Positions 23,841 through 32,588 of a stretch of 64,000 nucleotides of DNA are shown here, piece after piece. A program made the translations under genes and the position numbers. The DNA comes from Candidatus Zixiibacteriota bacterium (lineage in GTDB: Bacteria; RBG-13-66-14; B26-G2; WVWN01): assembly GCA_030613505.1 (NCBI GenBank), contig JAUWLW010000006.1, forward strand, positions 1 through 64,000. The letters are read 5' to 3'. The notes beneath the pieces were generated by a model. It was not told the origin of the DNA, ran no database searches, and saw only the letters and a program-made list of their open reading frames with translations. The stretch's first letter is position 1, and each line of letters opens with the position of its first letter.

Positions 23841-24056
23841 ATGGCCGCGCCGCAATGTATCTTCTGCAGCTGGAAGATGGAGAATTTTGGCAACCAGAAC
23901 ATAGACGACAACTGCCCGGAGGAGTGCTCGGTCAAGCAGCTCAAATCGCAGGCGACGCGCCTTAACCAGATGACGCTGGTCACAGGCCGCAAGTTCAAGA
24001 AGCTAATCGAAGTGCTCGAGGTCCCGCCCGAGAAGTTCGACGCGGCCGAGAAGTAA
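23841..24056 (+). CDS. Small four-cysteine protein of unknown function
   Basis: A 71-residue protein beginning MAAPQCIFCSWKMENFGNQN and containing a CxxC pair (CIFC) near residue 6 and a CPEEC pair near residue 25, then a basic helical tail (GRKFKKLIEVLEVPPEKF). The four cysteines could bind one zinc ion. AGGAGG lies seven bases before the ATG, so it is very likely expressed. It follows the glycosyltransferase by 41 bases and may share its transcript. No family recognised. Confidence 0.7.
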   Translation: MAAPQCIFCSWKMENFGNQNIDDNCPEECSVKQLKSQATRLNQMTLVTGRKFKKLIEVLEVPPEKFDAAEK

Positions 24057-24111
24057 GGGTGGCGGGGGGCCGCCGGGGCGCTCTTAAAAAGACACCCCGC
24101 GGCAAACGAAT

Positions 24112-24129
24112 TACGCCCCGGTGGGGCGT
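24112..24129 (+). terminator. Small GC hairpin between genes
   Basis: ACGCCCC, GGT or GGTG loop, GGGGCGT. It is not followed by a T run, so a terminator is only possible; it may instead be an mRNA stabilising stem. Confidence 0.35.
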
Positions 24130-24146
24130 AGGGAGCGGGAGGACGC

Positions 24147-25601
24147 GTGTCCCGTTATCGTAGAATTCCGGGGTTGCTTCTGAATCCGTTTTTACTGGGC
24201 GCCTTGTTTGCGGTGGGCGTAGCGTTCAGGTTATTGCACCTAGACGACCCCGTCCGCTACGACGAAGCTTTCACTTACTTGAGCTACGCCGGCCGGCCCC
24301 TTTGGGAAGCGCTTACGGACTACGGCGCGCCTAACAACCACTTCCTCAATACGCTTCTCGTACGTCTAGCGACGTCGGTTCTCGGCGAACGGGCGACGCT
24401 GTGGCGACTTCCAAACTTGTTGGCCGGGGTGGGAACGTTAATCCTGGCCGGCGTAATCGCTAAAAGGTGGTTCGGCAGAGCGGCGGGGGTCGTCGCCTTA
24501 GCCGTAACATGCATTTCTCCCGTAATGGCCCATTTCTCGGTCTTAGCGCGGGGCTACGGCCTCTCGTTATTTTTCGGCCTAACAGCTTTGTATTTTATAG
24601 ATGTGAGACACGAACGGAAAGCCCGCGCCCTCCCTGTAGCCGGCGCATGCGCGTCTTGCGTCCTCGCGTGTTACGCGGTCCCTACGACCTTGCTTTTCGT
24701 CTTCGCCGTTTTCGCGTACGACGCTTACCTGACTTATCGCGAACGCGCCCGGTTTACGACGTTGATACCCTTATGGGTACCGGCGGCGTTGTTGACTCTC
24801 CTCCTGTACCTAGGACCGTTAATCACTTCGGGTTCGGAAACGTTCCTCACCAACATCGGCCTGCCCTCCGCGGCACCTTTCTCGCTTAGCGGCTTACAAC
24901 CTTACGGCAAGGCGTTACTGGACGAGAAAACATGGGGCCCCGGCGGCGGGTGGTTTTGGTTGCCGCTCGCGACCATTGGCCTTGTAGTAGGCGCCGCCAA
25001 GCGCCCGGCCTTCGGCGTGTTAGCGGCCGTCAGCGTATTGGGCAGTATCATATTACTCGCGGCGGGATACAGGCCCCCGGCGCGCGTCTTTATTTACCTT
25101 TTGCCCGTCCTGTCGTTCGGGGTCGGCGCGGCGGCGGAAGCGTTGTGGGAGCGGCTCCGTTACCGGTTTTCCGTTAGAAAGGCCGTCGGGGTCGCGCTCC
25201 TCGTCGCGGCCGTAGCCGCCGTCGTGGTCGCCGAAAGAGGGCGATACCTAAGTAATTCGCTCCGATCCGGCGCGGCCCCCACGGCGCTACCGATACTTAA
25301 ATACGTATCGGAAAATAACGCCGGCGAGATTTGTATAATAGCAATAGCCCCGTTAAACTACCCCTTGATGTACTACGTCGAACGTTCCCGATGCGGCGAG
25401 ATCCTAATAATAACGGGCCATTCTCCTAACGCGTTCACGCTCGAGTCCTTAGTAGCAGTCCCCGCCGGAGCCGCGTTGCGCGAAGTAGTACGGGAAGGAA
25501 CGCGCGGGGCCGGCGTCGTGCTCAGCGCAGACTTAGTTATCCGGATATCCGACGTTGGGATATGGAGGGCTTTAATAGCGTACCCCGACGCCGGGCCGTA
25601 A
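24147..25601 (+). CDS. GT39/ArnT-like membrane glycosyltransferase
   Basis: A 484-residue polytopic membrane protein with about eleven hydrophobic segments. The first loop has the GT-C catalytic acidic motif (VRYDEAFTYLSY near residue 38), followed by a GAPNNHFLNTLL phrase common to the dolichyl/polyprenyl-phosphate mannosyltransferase family. The C-terminal portion is a short soluble domain. GTG start with GGGAGG upstream. Codon use is more AT-rich than in the flanking core genes. It precedes the broken mscL. Acceptor unknown. Confidence 0.8.
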   Translation: MSRYRRIPGLLLNPFLLGALFAVGVAFRLLHLDDPVRYDEAFTYLSYAGRPLWEALTDYGAPNNHFLNTLLVRLATSVLGERATLWRLPNLLAGVGTLILAGVIAKRWFGRAAGVVALAVTCISPVMAHFSVLARGYGLSLFFGLTALYFIDVRHERKARALPVAGACASCVLACYAVPTTLLFVFAVFAYDAYLTYRERARFTTLIPLWVPAALLTLLLYLGPLITSGSETFLTNIGLPSAAPFSLSGLQPYGKALLDEKTWGPGGGWFWLPLATIGLVVGAAKRPAFGVLAAVSVLGSIILLAAGYRPPARVFIYLLPVLSFGVGAAAEALWERLRYRFSVRKAVGVALLVAAVAAVVVAERGRYLSNSLRSGAAPTALPILKYVSENNAGEICIIAIAPLNYPLMYYVERSRCGEILIITGHSPNAFTLESLVAVPAGAALREVVREGTRGAGVVLSADLVIRISDVGIWRALIAYPDAGP

Positions 25602-25646
25602 GTAAGTTCCCCCATCTAATTGTCTTACACAATTGAAAGGAACGGT

Positions 25647-25946
25647 ATGCCTTCCATCTTCCGCCAGTTCAAAAATGTCATCAAGGAGTACAGCGTCTCG
25701 GGCGTGGCCGTCGGCATCGTGATGGGCATAGCCGTGCGCGACTACGCCGAGGCGCTAGTGGGCGACTTCATCATCCCGGTAATCAACGCCTTCGTCCCCG
25801 ACGTCGACTGGGCCGACTGGGTCCTGCGGCTGGGGTAGGCCAAGGTAAAAGCCGGCCACCTCCTCGCGGCCTCCATAAACTTCCTCATCATCTGCTTCAT
25901 AATATTCCTCTTCGCCAAGGCCGCGACGCGGGCGGCGAGGAATTAA
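25647..25946 (+). pseudogene. mscL: mscL homologue interrupted by an in-frame TAG
   Basis: A large-conductance mechanosensitive channel gene. The first 63 codons read MPSIFRQFKNVIKEYSVSGV and VGIVMGIAVRDYAEALVGDFI, which is MscL TM1. After WVLRLG there is TAG at 25836-25838; the same frame continues AKVKAGHLLAASINFLIICF through FLFAKAATRAARN to TAA at 25946, which is MscL TM2. So a full 99-residue channel is encoded except for one amber codon where homologues usually have Gly, Lys or Gln. AAAGGA precedes the ATG. Ordinary genes in this window (pyrE, rsmG) end in TAG, so the amber is most likely a nonsense mutation or an assembly error. Confidence 0.85.
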
Positions 25947-25971
25947 TCGCGACTATACGATAAGGATGAAA

Positions 25972-25993
25972 AAAGCCCCCGGTGGGGGGCTTA
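25972..25993. terminator. Bidirectional terminator between converging genes
   Basis: AAGCCCCC, GGT, GGGGGGCTT, with a T-rich flank on the plus strand and six T residues after the stem on the minus strand. Confidence 0.75.
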
Positions 25994-26013
25994 TTTATTT
26001 GAAAGGACCGGCG

Positions 26014-26075
26014 CCTACAACGCCTCACTCACCACCTTCGCTTGCGGGCAAAGCAGCAGGTAGTCGCGGCCGCCG
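26014..26075 (-). repeat. Second copy of the pruA 3' end (direct repeat, left copy)
   Basis: About 62 bases matching 27423-27484 with about 8 differences. In the pruA frame it reads GGRDYLLLCPQAKVVSEAL then TAG, against GGRDYLLLFTQAKLVSEAL in the true gene. Confidence 0.9.
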
Positions 26076-27326
26076 ACACGCGGCAAAAAGTTGAATGACC
26101 ACCGCGGCGTAAAGCAATAACATACCGAAGGTAACGATTTTTAACCGGAAAAACACGTCCTCCGTCGCGGTCCCCCAAATGTCGGCGGTGGTCAAAGTGT
26201 GAGCGGCGAACGAAAGGGCCACAAGCGCATAGCACGCGTTCCGCGCGCCGCCGGGCCCCCTCCGCCGCGCGTAGTATAAAACCGCCATATAGGGGAAAAT
26301 CGCGACTACGAAATGCTGTAGCCAAGTTAACGGTTGTAATAAAACACCTGTCAACACAATTAGACTTAATAGTAAGTTATCCCGGGCGGAGGGTCCGGCA
26401 CGCTTTTTTATAAAACCACACTTAACTACGAAAAACGCTATAACGGACGCGAAGAGCGCCATAGTAGCGGCGTTAACCCAACGGGAATGACGCCGCAGGT
26501 ACAAAAAACGCGTAAGGTCCCCCCTGTTAAATAACTTATTATATGCAGACACCGCCGCGGGCACCGACTCGTTGCGATCTAAAGTATAATAAAAATACTC
26601 AACTACCGCCGGACGTAAAACGACTTCGTACCAACGGCGATTTAAATCAACGTTACGACTCCATCCAACGAATACTGCAGACGCCAAGCATAACACCGCG
26701 GCGGCGATAACTACGCTTAACAAGGCGCGGTATTCGCGGCGGATTAACAAATAAAGCAGTATCGGCGCCGCCATTAACTTCGCTAATACGGCCGCCCCCA
26801 GTAAGGCGCCGCCCGTTACCTTCTTCCCGCGCTGTATGAAGTATACGCTCAGAAAAGCGAACGCCCATAGAGGTACGTTTATCTGCCCGGAGCCGAGGTT
26901 GTCCCACCATAACCTCGCGGAAACGACCGCCGTCGCGACTAACACCCAATTCCATTTGCCCCTGCCTAGGTTCGCCAACTTTCGCCTAAGCCACGGCGCC
27001 ATCGGCACGGCCGGCGACTCCAACAAGTAAAAAGAAACGCTAAAAAGGAGGATTAAAGACCCGAAATTGAAAACGAACCACAACGACGCGGCGACGACGC
27101 GCGGCATGAGCGCGAACGGAACCATCACTAGGGCGAAGAACGGCGCGCATAGATAACCGGAGAGGGCTAAACTGCTTCCGGCGTACGGGTCGCCGTCCGT
27201 CAATACAGCCTCCCCCGCCTCGAAATATCTTAGAACGTCGCCTCGCTCGGCGCAACGTTCAACCCACTCCACGGCGAACGCGACGAACGCCAAAGCAACT
27301 ACGAAAACGACGAGCCATTTCTTCAT
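26025..27326 (-). CDS. GT87-like (DUF2029) membrane glycosyltransferase
   Basis: A 433-residue membrane protein with about ten hydrophobic segments, a short periplasmic acidic segment after TM1 (ERCAERGDVLRYFEAGEAVL) and the DPYAGSS phrase, as in DUF2029/GT87 mannosyltransferases that use polyprenyl-phosphate-mannose. LARLWWDNLGSGQINVPL-type text near residue 140 matches the conserved GQ(I/V)N motif of the family. It is markedly more AT-rich than pruA. The last 17 residues (CRRPRLPAALPASEGGE) are translated from a duplicated pruA 3' end in another frame. GGAGG-like bases precede the ATG. Confidence 0.8.
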   Translation of the reverse strand: MKKWLVVFVVALAFVAFAVEWVERCAERGDVLRYFEAGEAVLTDGDPYAGSSLALSGYLCAPFFALVMVPFALMPRVVAASLWFVFNFGSLILLFSVSFYLLESPAVPMAPWLRRKLANLGRGKWNWVLVATAVVSARLWWDNLGSGQINVPLWAFAFLSVYFIQRGKKVTGGALLGAAVLAKLMAAPILLYLLIRREYRALLSVVIAAAVLCLASAVFVGWSRNVDLNRRWYEVVLRPAVVEYFYYTLDRNESVPAAVSAYNKLFNRGDLTRFLYLRRHSRWVNAATMALFASVIAFFVVKCGFIKKRAGPSARDNLLLSLIVLTGVLLQPLTWLQHFVVAIFPYMAVLYYARRRGPGGARNACYALVALSFAAHTLTTADIWGTATEDVFFRLKIVTFGMLLLYAAVVIQLFAACRRPRLPAALPASEGGE

Positions 27327-27422
27327 ACCCTACCTCCAGCGGCACCCGCGACGGCCCGGAATAACTTTAAATACGGTCGGCCGTAAAACCGTACGCCGCG
27401 AAATGTTCTGCCTCCCCTACCC

Positions 27423-27484
27423 CTTACAACGCCTCGCTCACCAGCTTGGCCTGCGTGAAGAGCAGCAGGTAGTCGCGGCCGCCG
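27423..27484 (-). repeat. pruA 3' end (direct repeat, right copy)
   Basis: The original copy, forming the last codons and stop of pruA; paired with 26014-26075 about 1.4 kb away in the same orientation. Confidence 0.9.
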
Positions 27485-28974
27485 GCCTTGGAGTCCGTCC
27501 CCGACATGTTGAAGCCGCCGAAGGGGTGGGCGCCGACCAGGGCGGCGGTGCACTTGCGGTTGAAGTACAGGTTGCCAACGTGGCACTTGCGCCGCGCCTG
27601 CTCGAGGCGCGAGCGGTCGCTCGAGTAGACGGCACCCGTCAAGCCGTATACCGTGTTATTGGATATCTGAACGGCTTCGCCGAAGTCTTTGGCGCGGATA
27701 AAGGCCACTACCGGCCCGAAGATCTCCTCCTGGGCGACGCGGGCCTTGGGACCGACGTCGGCGATAATCGTCGGGTTGATGAAGTACCCCTCGGCGGAGC
27801 GCTTGTCGCCCCCCAGTACGAGGCGGCCCTCTTTTTTCCCTATTTCGATGTAATCCAGGATCTTGGCCTCCGCCGCGGCGTCGATTACCGGCCCCATGAA
27901 GTGGGCGAAGTCGCGCGGGTCGCCTACGGTCACCTTCTCCCTGGTCCGGGCGACGACCTTCTCGAGGACCGAGTCGTAGACGTCGTCGGTGACGATGGCG
28001 CGCGAGCACGCCGAACACTTCTGCCCCTGGAAGCCGTAAGCGCTGGCGACGATGCCGTCCGCCGCGGCGTCGAGGTCGGCGGTGCCGTCGACGATTATGA
28101 AATCCTTGCCGCCCATCTCGGCGATGACGCGCTTGATCCAGATCTGGCCGCGTTTGGGCCGCGCGGCCAGGCGGTTGATGCGGAGGCCCACCTCCCTCGA
28201 GCCGGTGAAGGCGATGAAGCGGATGCGCGGGTGCGCCACCAGCGCGTCGCCCATGACGCCCCCCGGCCCGGGCAGGAAGTTCACCACGCCGGGCGGCAGG
28301 TTAACTTCCTCCAGGATCTCGAAGAATTTGTACGCGATGGCGGGAGCGGTGGAGGCCGGCTTGAGGACTACGGTGTTGCCGGCGACGAAGGCCGCGGCCG
28401 TCATACCCACTAATATGGCGCAGGGGAAGTTCCACGGCGGGATGACCGCGCCGGCGCCAAGCGGGATGTAGTACAGGTTGTTCTCTTCGCCGGCGTACGG
28501 GGTGAGCGGCTGCGGCTCGCCGAGGCGCATCATCTCGCGCGCGTAGAACTCGCAGAAGTCGACCGCCTCGGCGACGTCGCCGTAAGCCTCAATCCAGTTC
28601 TTGCCCTCCTCGATCACCATCCACGCCGCGAGCTCGTAGATGCGGCGCCGCATAATCGCCGCGACCTTGAGGAGGTAGCGCGCGCGCTCCTCGGGCGGCG
28701 TCCAGCGCCATTTTTCGAACGCGCGGTTGGCCGCGGCCACGGCCTTGCGCGCGGCCTCGGCGTCCGCCTTCGAGAAAACGCCCACCACCTCGTCTGTCTT
28801 GGAAGGGTTTATGGATTTGAATTTCTCGGCGGTGGTTACGCGCTCGCCGCCGATGACGAGGGGGTACTCGCGGCCCAGCTCGCCCCCGACTCGTTGGACA
28901 GCCTCTTCCATCGCGAGCTTCTCGGCGGCCTCTTTAAATAGTAATATCGGCTCGTTTTCAAATGGCGGTAGCAT
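27424..28974 (-). CDS. pruA: 1-pyrroline-5-carboxylate dehydrogenase
   Basis: A 516-residue NAD-dependent aldehyde dehydrogenase that oxidises glutamate gamma-semialdehyde to glutamate in proline and arginine breakdown. The general-base Glu is in the EMGGKDFIIV segment near residue 285, the catalytic Cys in GQKCSACSR near residue 319, and the cofactor-binding PPWNFPCAI and FTGSREVG motifs are intact. The N-terminus (MLPPFENEPILLF) and length match RocA/PruA of the group-4 type rather than the bifunctional PutA. The 3' end is duplicated downstream around a glycosyltransferase gene. No proline dehydrogenase is in the window. Confidence 0.92.
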   Translation of the reverse strand: MLPPFENEPILLFKEAAEKLAMEEAVQRVGGELGREYPLVIGGERVTTAEKFKSINPSKTDEVVGVFSKADAEAARKAVAAANRAFEKWRWTPPEERARYLLKVAAIMRRRIYELAAWMVIEEGKNWIEAYGDVAEAVDFCEFYAREMMRLGEPQPLTPYAGEENNLYYIPLGAGAVIPPWNFPCAILVGMTAAAFVAGNTVVLKPASTAPAIAYKFFEILEEVNLPPGVVNFLPGPGGVMGDALVAHPRIRFIAFTGSREVGLRINRLAARPKRGQIWIKRVIAEMGGKDFIIVDGTADLDAAADGIVASAYGFQGQKCSACSRAIVTDDVYDSVLEKVVARTREKVTVGDPRDFAHFMGPVIDAAAEAKILDYIEIGKKEGRLVLGGDKRSAEGYFINPTIIADVGPKARVAQEEIFGPVVAFIRAKDFGEAVQISNNTVYGLTGAVYSSDRSRLEQARRKCHVGNLYFNRKCTAALVGAHPFGGFNMSGTDSKAGGRDYLLLFTQAKLVSEAL

Positions 28975-29108
28975 AAAACGTTGCCTCCGTTTGATTTAAA
29001 TAAATACGTCTGAACGTTACCAACGGCCCATTTTACGCGGCCGCCGGCGCTATATCAAGCGAAATCAGGCGTAGGCGGCGACGTTTTGTTTGCGCGCCGC
29101 CCGCCGAT

Positions 29109-30596
29109 ATGCTAAAAATAAACAACCCGCGGCGCGGGCGAACGGCGGATACGACTATGGGTAGACTGAAAGCGTTTTGCGGCCGGTTCTGGGTGCAGGT
29201 CGGCGCGGTATGTCTCGTCGCCGTGCTGGCGGTAGCGGCGCGCCAACTATTACTCCCGGCCCACGGGCCGAGGGCGCAAATCAGCCCGTTCTTCTCCCTC
29301 GTCCACTTCCATTTTGACTGGTACACGTTCGTGCCGCCGCTGGTATTCGCGGCTTTTATGCTCCCCCTGCGCTGGGCGCTGCGGCGGCCGCCGGCCGCGA
29401 AATTTTTCTACCTCGCTCTCGCCTTCTTCGCCTTCACGACCACGGTCAATATGGCCGGCGGCGGCCCCATCAAGGTCCTGCCGGGAGCCCTCTGGCAGTA
29501 CGCCTTCGACGCCCAGAAACTCTACGCGCAAGGCAACTTCCTGCGCGACTACCACCTACACGTCGCGGGCATGCACTGGCACACGACGGTCCACCCGCCC
29601 GGCGTATTTCTCTACTTCTATCCGCTCTTAAAGTTGTTCGGCAACGTATGGATACCGGTCGCGCTGGTGAACGCCCTGCTGGCGGGCGCGGGCGTCGCCT
29701 TCGTCTACAAGGCGGCCGAGCTCGTCTACGGCGGCGACGCCGGCGACGCCCCCGCGGCGCTGTACGTGACGACGCCCAGCCTGATACTCTACGGGTCCAC
29801 CGTCGACGCGGTGTTGTGCGCGCTGGGAGCCGCGGTTTTATTCCTCCTTGCGCTGTACCTCTCCCGGGGGCGCTTGGTTCACGCCGTGCTGACCGGCCTC
29901 GCGCTAGCGGCGGGCACGTTCGCCGCGTACCAATTCGGCTTTATCTGGGTATTGGTGGTTGTATGGTCCTTACTCTACGTTCTGTACCGGCGCAAAAAAG
30001 AACCCGGCGACGACGCGCCGGCCGCCGGAAAGGTTCTGCCCGCCGGGAGGGTGGCGGCGCTGGGAGCCGCGGCCGCGGCGACGTTCGCCCTCTTCTTCGC
30101 CGCGATATACGTCGTCTCCGGTTTCAACGTCATAACCGAATTTCAGTACCAACAACGCGCCTCCGAGCTGTACTTCGGCGCCGGCGACAACGTCGTCTAC
30201 TGGATCAAACGCCTTTTCTTCGGCGCGCCGGCCTACGCGACGAAGCACCGCTCGTACCTGATGTGGGTGCCGGGGAACGTCGTCGCCTTCTTCGCGCTGC
30301 TGGGGCCGCCGACGACGGTGCTTTTCTTACGCAACCTATGGGGGGAATTAAAAACGAAAACGGTCCGGCGCCTTTCGTTAGTCTCACTGGCCGCGGCCGT
30401 AAGTTTCGTCCTAGTCAACCTATCGGGCCTAACCCTCGCCGAAACGGAGCGCGTCTGGCTCTTTATGGCCCCCTGGTTTCTCCTGGGCGCGGGCTATTAT
30501 CTGAAAGTCAAGGAAAGCCGCTTTTTCTATCCGGCGTTGCTCTTCAACCTCGCCTTGAGCTTCGCCTTCGTAATATTCTTCTACCACGTAAAATAA
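29109..30596 (+). CDS. GT-C-type membrane glycosyltransferase-like protein
   Basis: A 495-residue polytopic membrane protein with about twelve hydrophobic segments. The periplasmic part after TM4 holds HLHVAGMHWHTTVHPPGVFLYFYPL, with the HPPG phrase found in several uncharacterised GT39-like families, and an Asp residue (FDAQKLYAQG) that could be the catalytic acid. It is divergent from pruA and convergent with the next GT39 gene. The first in-frame ATG (29109) and the one 16 codons later (29157, MGRLKAFCGR) are both possible; neither has a clear ribosome binding site. Function inferred only at the superfamily level. Confidence 0.65.
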   Translation: MLKINNPRRGRTADTTMGRLKAFCGRFWVQVGAVCLVAVLAVAARQLLLPAHGPRAQISPFFSLVHFHFDWYTFVPPLVFAAFMLPLRWALRRPPAAKFFYLALAFFAFTTTVNMAGGGPIKVLPGALWQYAFDAQKLYAQGNFLRDYHLHVAGMHWHTTVHPPGVFLYFYPLLKLFGNVWIPVALVNALLAGAGVAFVYKAAELVYGGDAGDAPAALYVTTPSLILYGSTVDAVLCALGAAVLFLLALYLSRGRLVHAVLTGLALAAGTFAAYQFGFIWVLVVVWSLLYVLYRRKKEPGDDAPAAGKVLPAGRVAALGAAAAATFALFFAAIYVVSGFNVITEFQYQQRASELYFGAGDNVVYWIKRLFFGAPAYATKHRSYLMWVPGNVVAFFALLGPPTTVLFLRNLWGELKTKTVRRLSLVSLAAAVSFVLVNLSGLTLAETERVWLFMAPWFLLGAGYYLKVKESRFFYPALLFNLALSFAFVIFFYHVK

Positions 30597-30630
30597 AGGA
30601 ACGGGTGTCCCGCGCGCCGGGTCGCGGCTA

Positions 30631-31863
30631 TCAACTACTCCGGCCGGAGGAAGGACGCCGCAGCCGCTGCAGGCAGAACACCGCGAACGCCGCAGCGTAT
30701 ATTATCAATATGAACTCTATCGGGACGCGGAAGCGGAGGAGGGGTTTCAAAACGGTATGGGTGAGCGCCACTACGGCCACGGGCGCCAACAACGCGAACG
30801 TCCGCGACGCCGGCCTGCGGAACAACAAAACCCCCGCCCACGCCGCTACCGTCAACATTCCGCCGACGACGATCCAGGCGACGAACGCAGCCTTCTTCTT
30901 GGCCGACGGCGCCGGGCTGAAGAAATGCACGAACTTGCCGGGCAGCGAAAGGGCGAAGCGCACCCGGTACCGGCTCAGCAACTCGAAAGCCTTAGCCCGA
31001 TAGAACCGCTCGTACTCGATATCGGCGCGCGGCGTACCCCGGTAGGCCCCGACCTTCTCCGCGAACTCGGGCGACCGCCGCAGCGCCACCGACGTAGGGA
31101 CCTCGCCGCGGCCCAGCCGCATGTTCCCCTCGTAGAGGATCTGGCCCGCGTTTAACGTCGCCGGGATGAACGCGCCGAAGACGCGGTAGTTGCGGTACGT
31201 CCACAGGCCGGTTAACGCCAGAAAGGCCGCCGTGGTCAAGGCCACCGCGCGCACCCTCGCGGCCGGCCCGCCCATCCTGTAGAACGCCAGCCCCGCCGTC
31301 AATACCAACGCCACGACGAAATAAGACGAACGGCAAAGCGCCGCCGCCGCCAACAACAGGCCCGTAAATACGGCGTAGGCCGCGGAACCGCGCGACGCCC
31401 TGGCGTACGCCAGCAGCGCCGCCGCCAAGAGGAACGTCGCCAGCGTTTCCGAAAGGACGACGCGCGACATCCAGACGTAGACCGGGTGGAACGCGAATAT
31501 CGCCGCGGCCACGGCCGCCACTTTTTTATCGAAATAAAGCCGGGCCAGATAGTAGACCAGCACCGCCGTCGCCGCGCCGAGTACGACCTGCGCCGCCACC
31601 GCCTGGGCCAAGCCCGGGCCGAACAACTTAAAAACGCCCGCCAGGAATAGCGGGAAGGCCGGCGGCACGGAGCCCAAAAAGCGGCCGTCGGGAAGGACGT
31701 ACCCGAGGCCGCTCGCCAAGTTCTGCGCCGTGCTGAAATAGAAGACCGCGTCCGCCTGCAGCCGGTAACGCGTAAGCGCCGCTATCAGCACTCGCACGAC
31801 GAGGGCAAGACAAAAAAAACCGGCGGGGACCAGCCACGCCCGCTGCCGCTTAACGTCAACCAT
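30631..31863 (-). CDS. GT39-like membrane glycosyltransferase
   Basis: A 410-residue polytopic membrane protein. The loop after TM1 contains the acidic residue segment RLQADAVFYFSTAQNLASGLGY, a variant of the GT-C motif, followed by PPAFPLFLAGVFKLFG, which is widespread in PMT_2/ArnT-like transferases. LWTYRNYRVFGAFIP-type text near residue 220 is the usual second-loop signature. The C-terminus is basic and cytoplasmic. It converges on the preceding membrane protein gene with a 34-base gap. Likely adds sugars to a cell-surface glycan or lipid. Confidence 0.75.
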   Translation of the reverse strand: MVDVKRQRAWLVPAGFFCLALVVRVLIAALTRYRLQADAVFYFSTAQNLASGLGYVLPDGRFLGSVPPAFPLFLAGVFKLFGPGLAQAVAAQVVLGAATAVLVYYLARLYFDKKVAAVAAAIFAFHPVYVWMSRVVLSETLATFLLAAALLAYARASRGSAAYAVFTGLLLAAAALCRSSYFVVALVLTAGLAFYRMGGPAARVRAVALTTAAFLALTGLWTYRNYRVFGAFIPATLNAGQILYEGNMRLGRGEVPTSVALRRSPEFAEKVGAYRGTPRADIEYERFYRAKAFELLSRYRVRFALSLPGKFVHFFSPAPSAKKKAAFVAWIVVGGMLTVAAWAGVLLFRRPASRTFALLAPVAVVALTHTVLKPLLRFRVPIEFILIIYAAAFAVFCLQRLRRPSSGRSS

Positions 31864-31924
31864 ATCGCCGTCGGACCGACCCGGGACGCCGCGGGCCGCG
31901 TTTTACGCCCGGGGCCCCACTCCC

Positions 31925-32587
31925 TTACCCGCCCATTTCTTCCAGGGCTTTAGCCGCCGCCTTGCGTACCTGCTCGTCGTCGTCGCCGGCCGCAACCCGT
32001 TCCAAGGCCGCGCGCGCCCCCCGCGCCTTCAGCTTCCTCAGCGCGCCGCAGGCCTCGAAGCGCGCCCACTTGTGGTCGTCGCTCAGGACCGCCACGAGCG
32101 CGTCCGTGGCCGCGGCGTCGCCGAGCTCGCCGAGGCCGTACGCGGCGCTCGCCCGGACGTCGCCCTCCGGCTCTTCCCGCAGCGCTCGAACCATGGGCTC
32201 GAGCGCCCGACTGTCGCCTATCTTGCCGAGCGCGCCCAGGACGAACCGCTTCACACCCGGCTCGGCGTAAGGCAGCTTATCGATTAGCGGGGAGACCGCG
32301 CGGTTATCGCCTATCTTACCAAGGGCCTCCGCGGCCAATAGCTGAACCTTGGTGTCGTTATCGTCCAGCGCTTTTATAAGCCCCGGCGTCGCTACGTCGA
32401 ACCCCATTACGCCCAACGTGCGGGCGGTGTCGCGCCGCTCCGAGACGTCGGCGCTCTCGAGCATATCTATCAAGTAGTACATGTCCTGGGGCGGTTTCTT
32501 TTCGGCGGCGGCCGTAGGTAGAACAAACGCCGCGGCCGCGGCGACCCAAAGACATCCCCGAAGTAACGTGGCGGCCTTCGAAGCCAA
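31925..32587 (-). CDS. Exported HEAT-repeat protein
   Basis: A 220-residue protein with an N-terminal signal-like segment (CLWVAAAAAFVLPTAAA) followed by five or so HEAT/PBS-lyase-type repeats, for example VQLLAAEALGKIGDNRAVSP, RFVLGALGKIGDSRALEPM and RASAAYGLGELGDAAATDAL. These form an alpha-solenoid used for protein contacts. I place the start at the TTG at 32587, one base after the prs stop, because GGGAG sits six bases upstream; the ORF-track TTG at 32602 would overlap prs and lacks a site. It is probably co-transcribed with prs. Confidence 0.7.
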   Translation of the reverse strand: MASKAATLLRGCLWVAAAAAFVLPTAAAEKKPPQDMYYLIDMLESADVSERRDTARTLGVMGFDVATPGLIKALDDNDTKVQLLAAEALGKIGDNRAVSPLIDKLPYAEPGVKRFVLGALGKIGDSRALEPMVRALREEPEGDVRASAAYGLGELGDAAATDALVAVLSDDHKWARFEACGALRKLKARGARAALERVAAGDDDEQVRKAAAKALEEMGG

Positions 32588-32588
32588 C

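Noticed and set aside
29648-31003. 451-codon Arg-rich frame
   Set aside because: Shadow of the two converging membrane glycosyltransferase genes.
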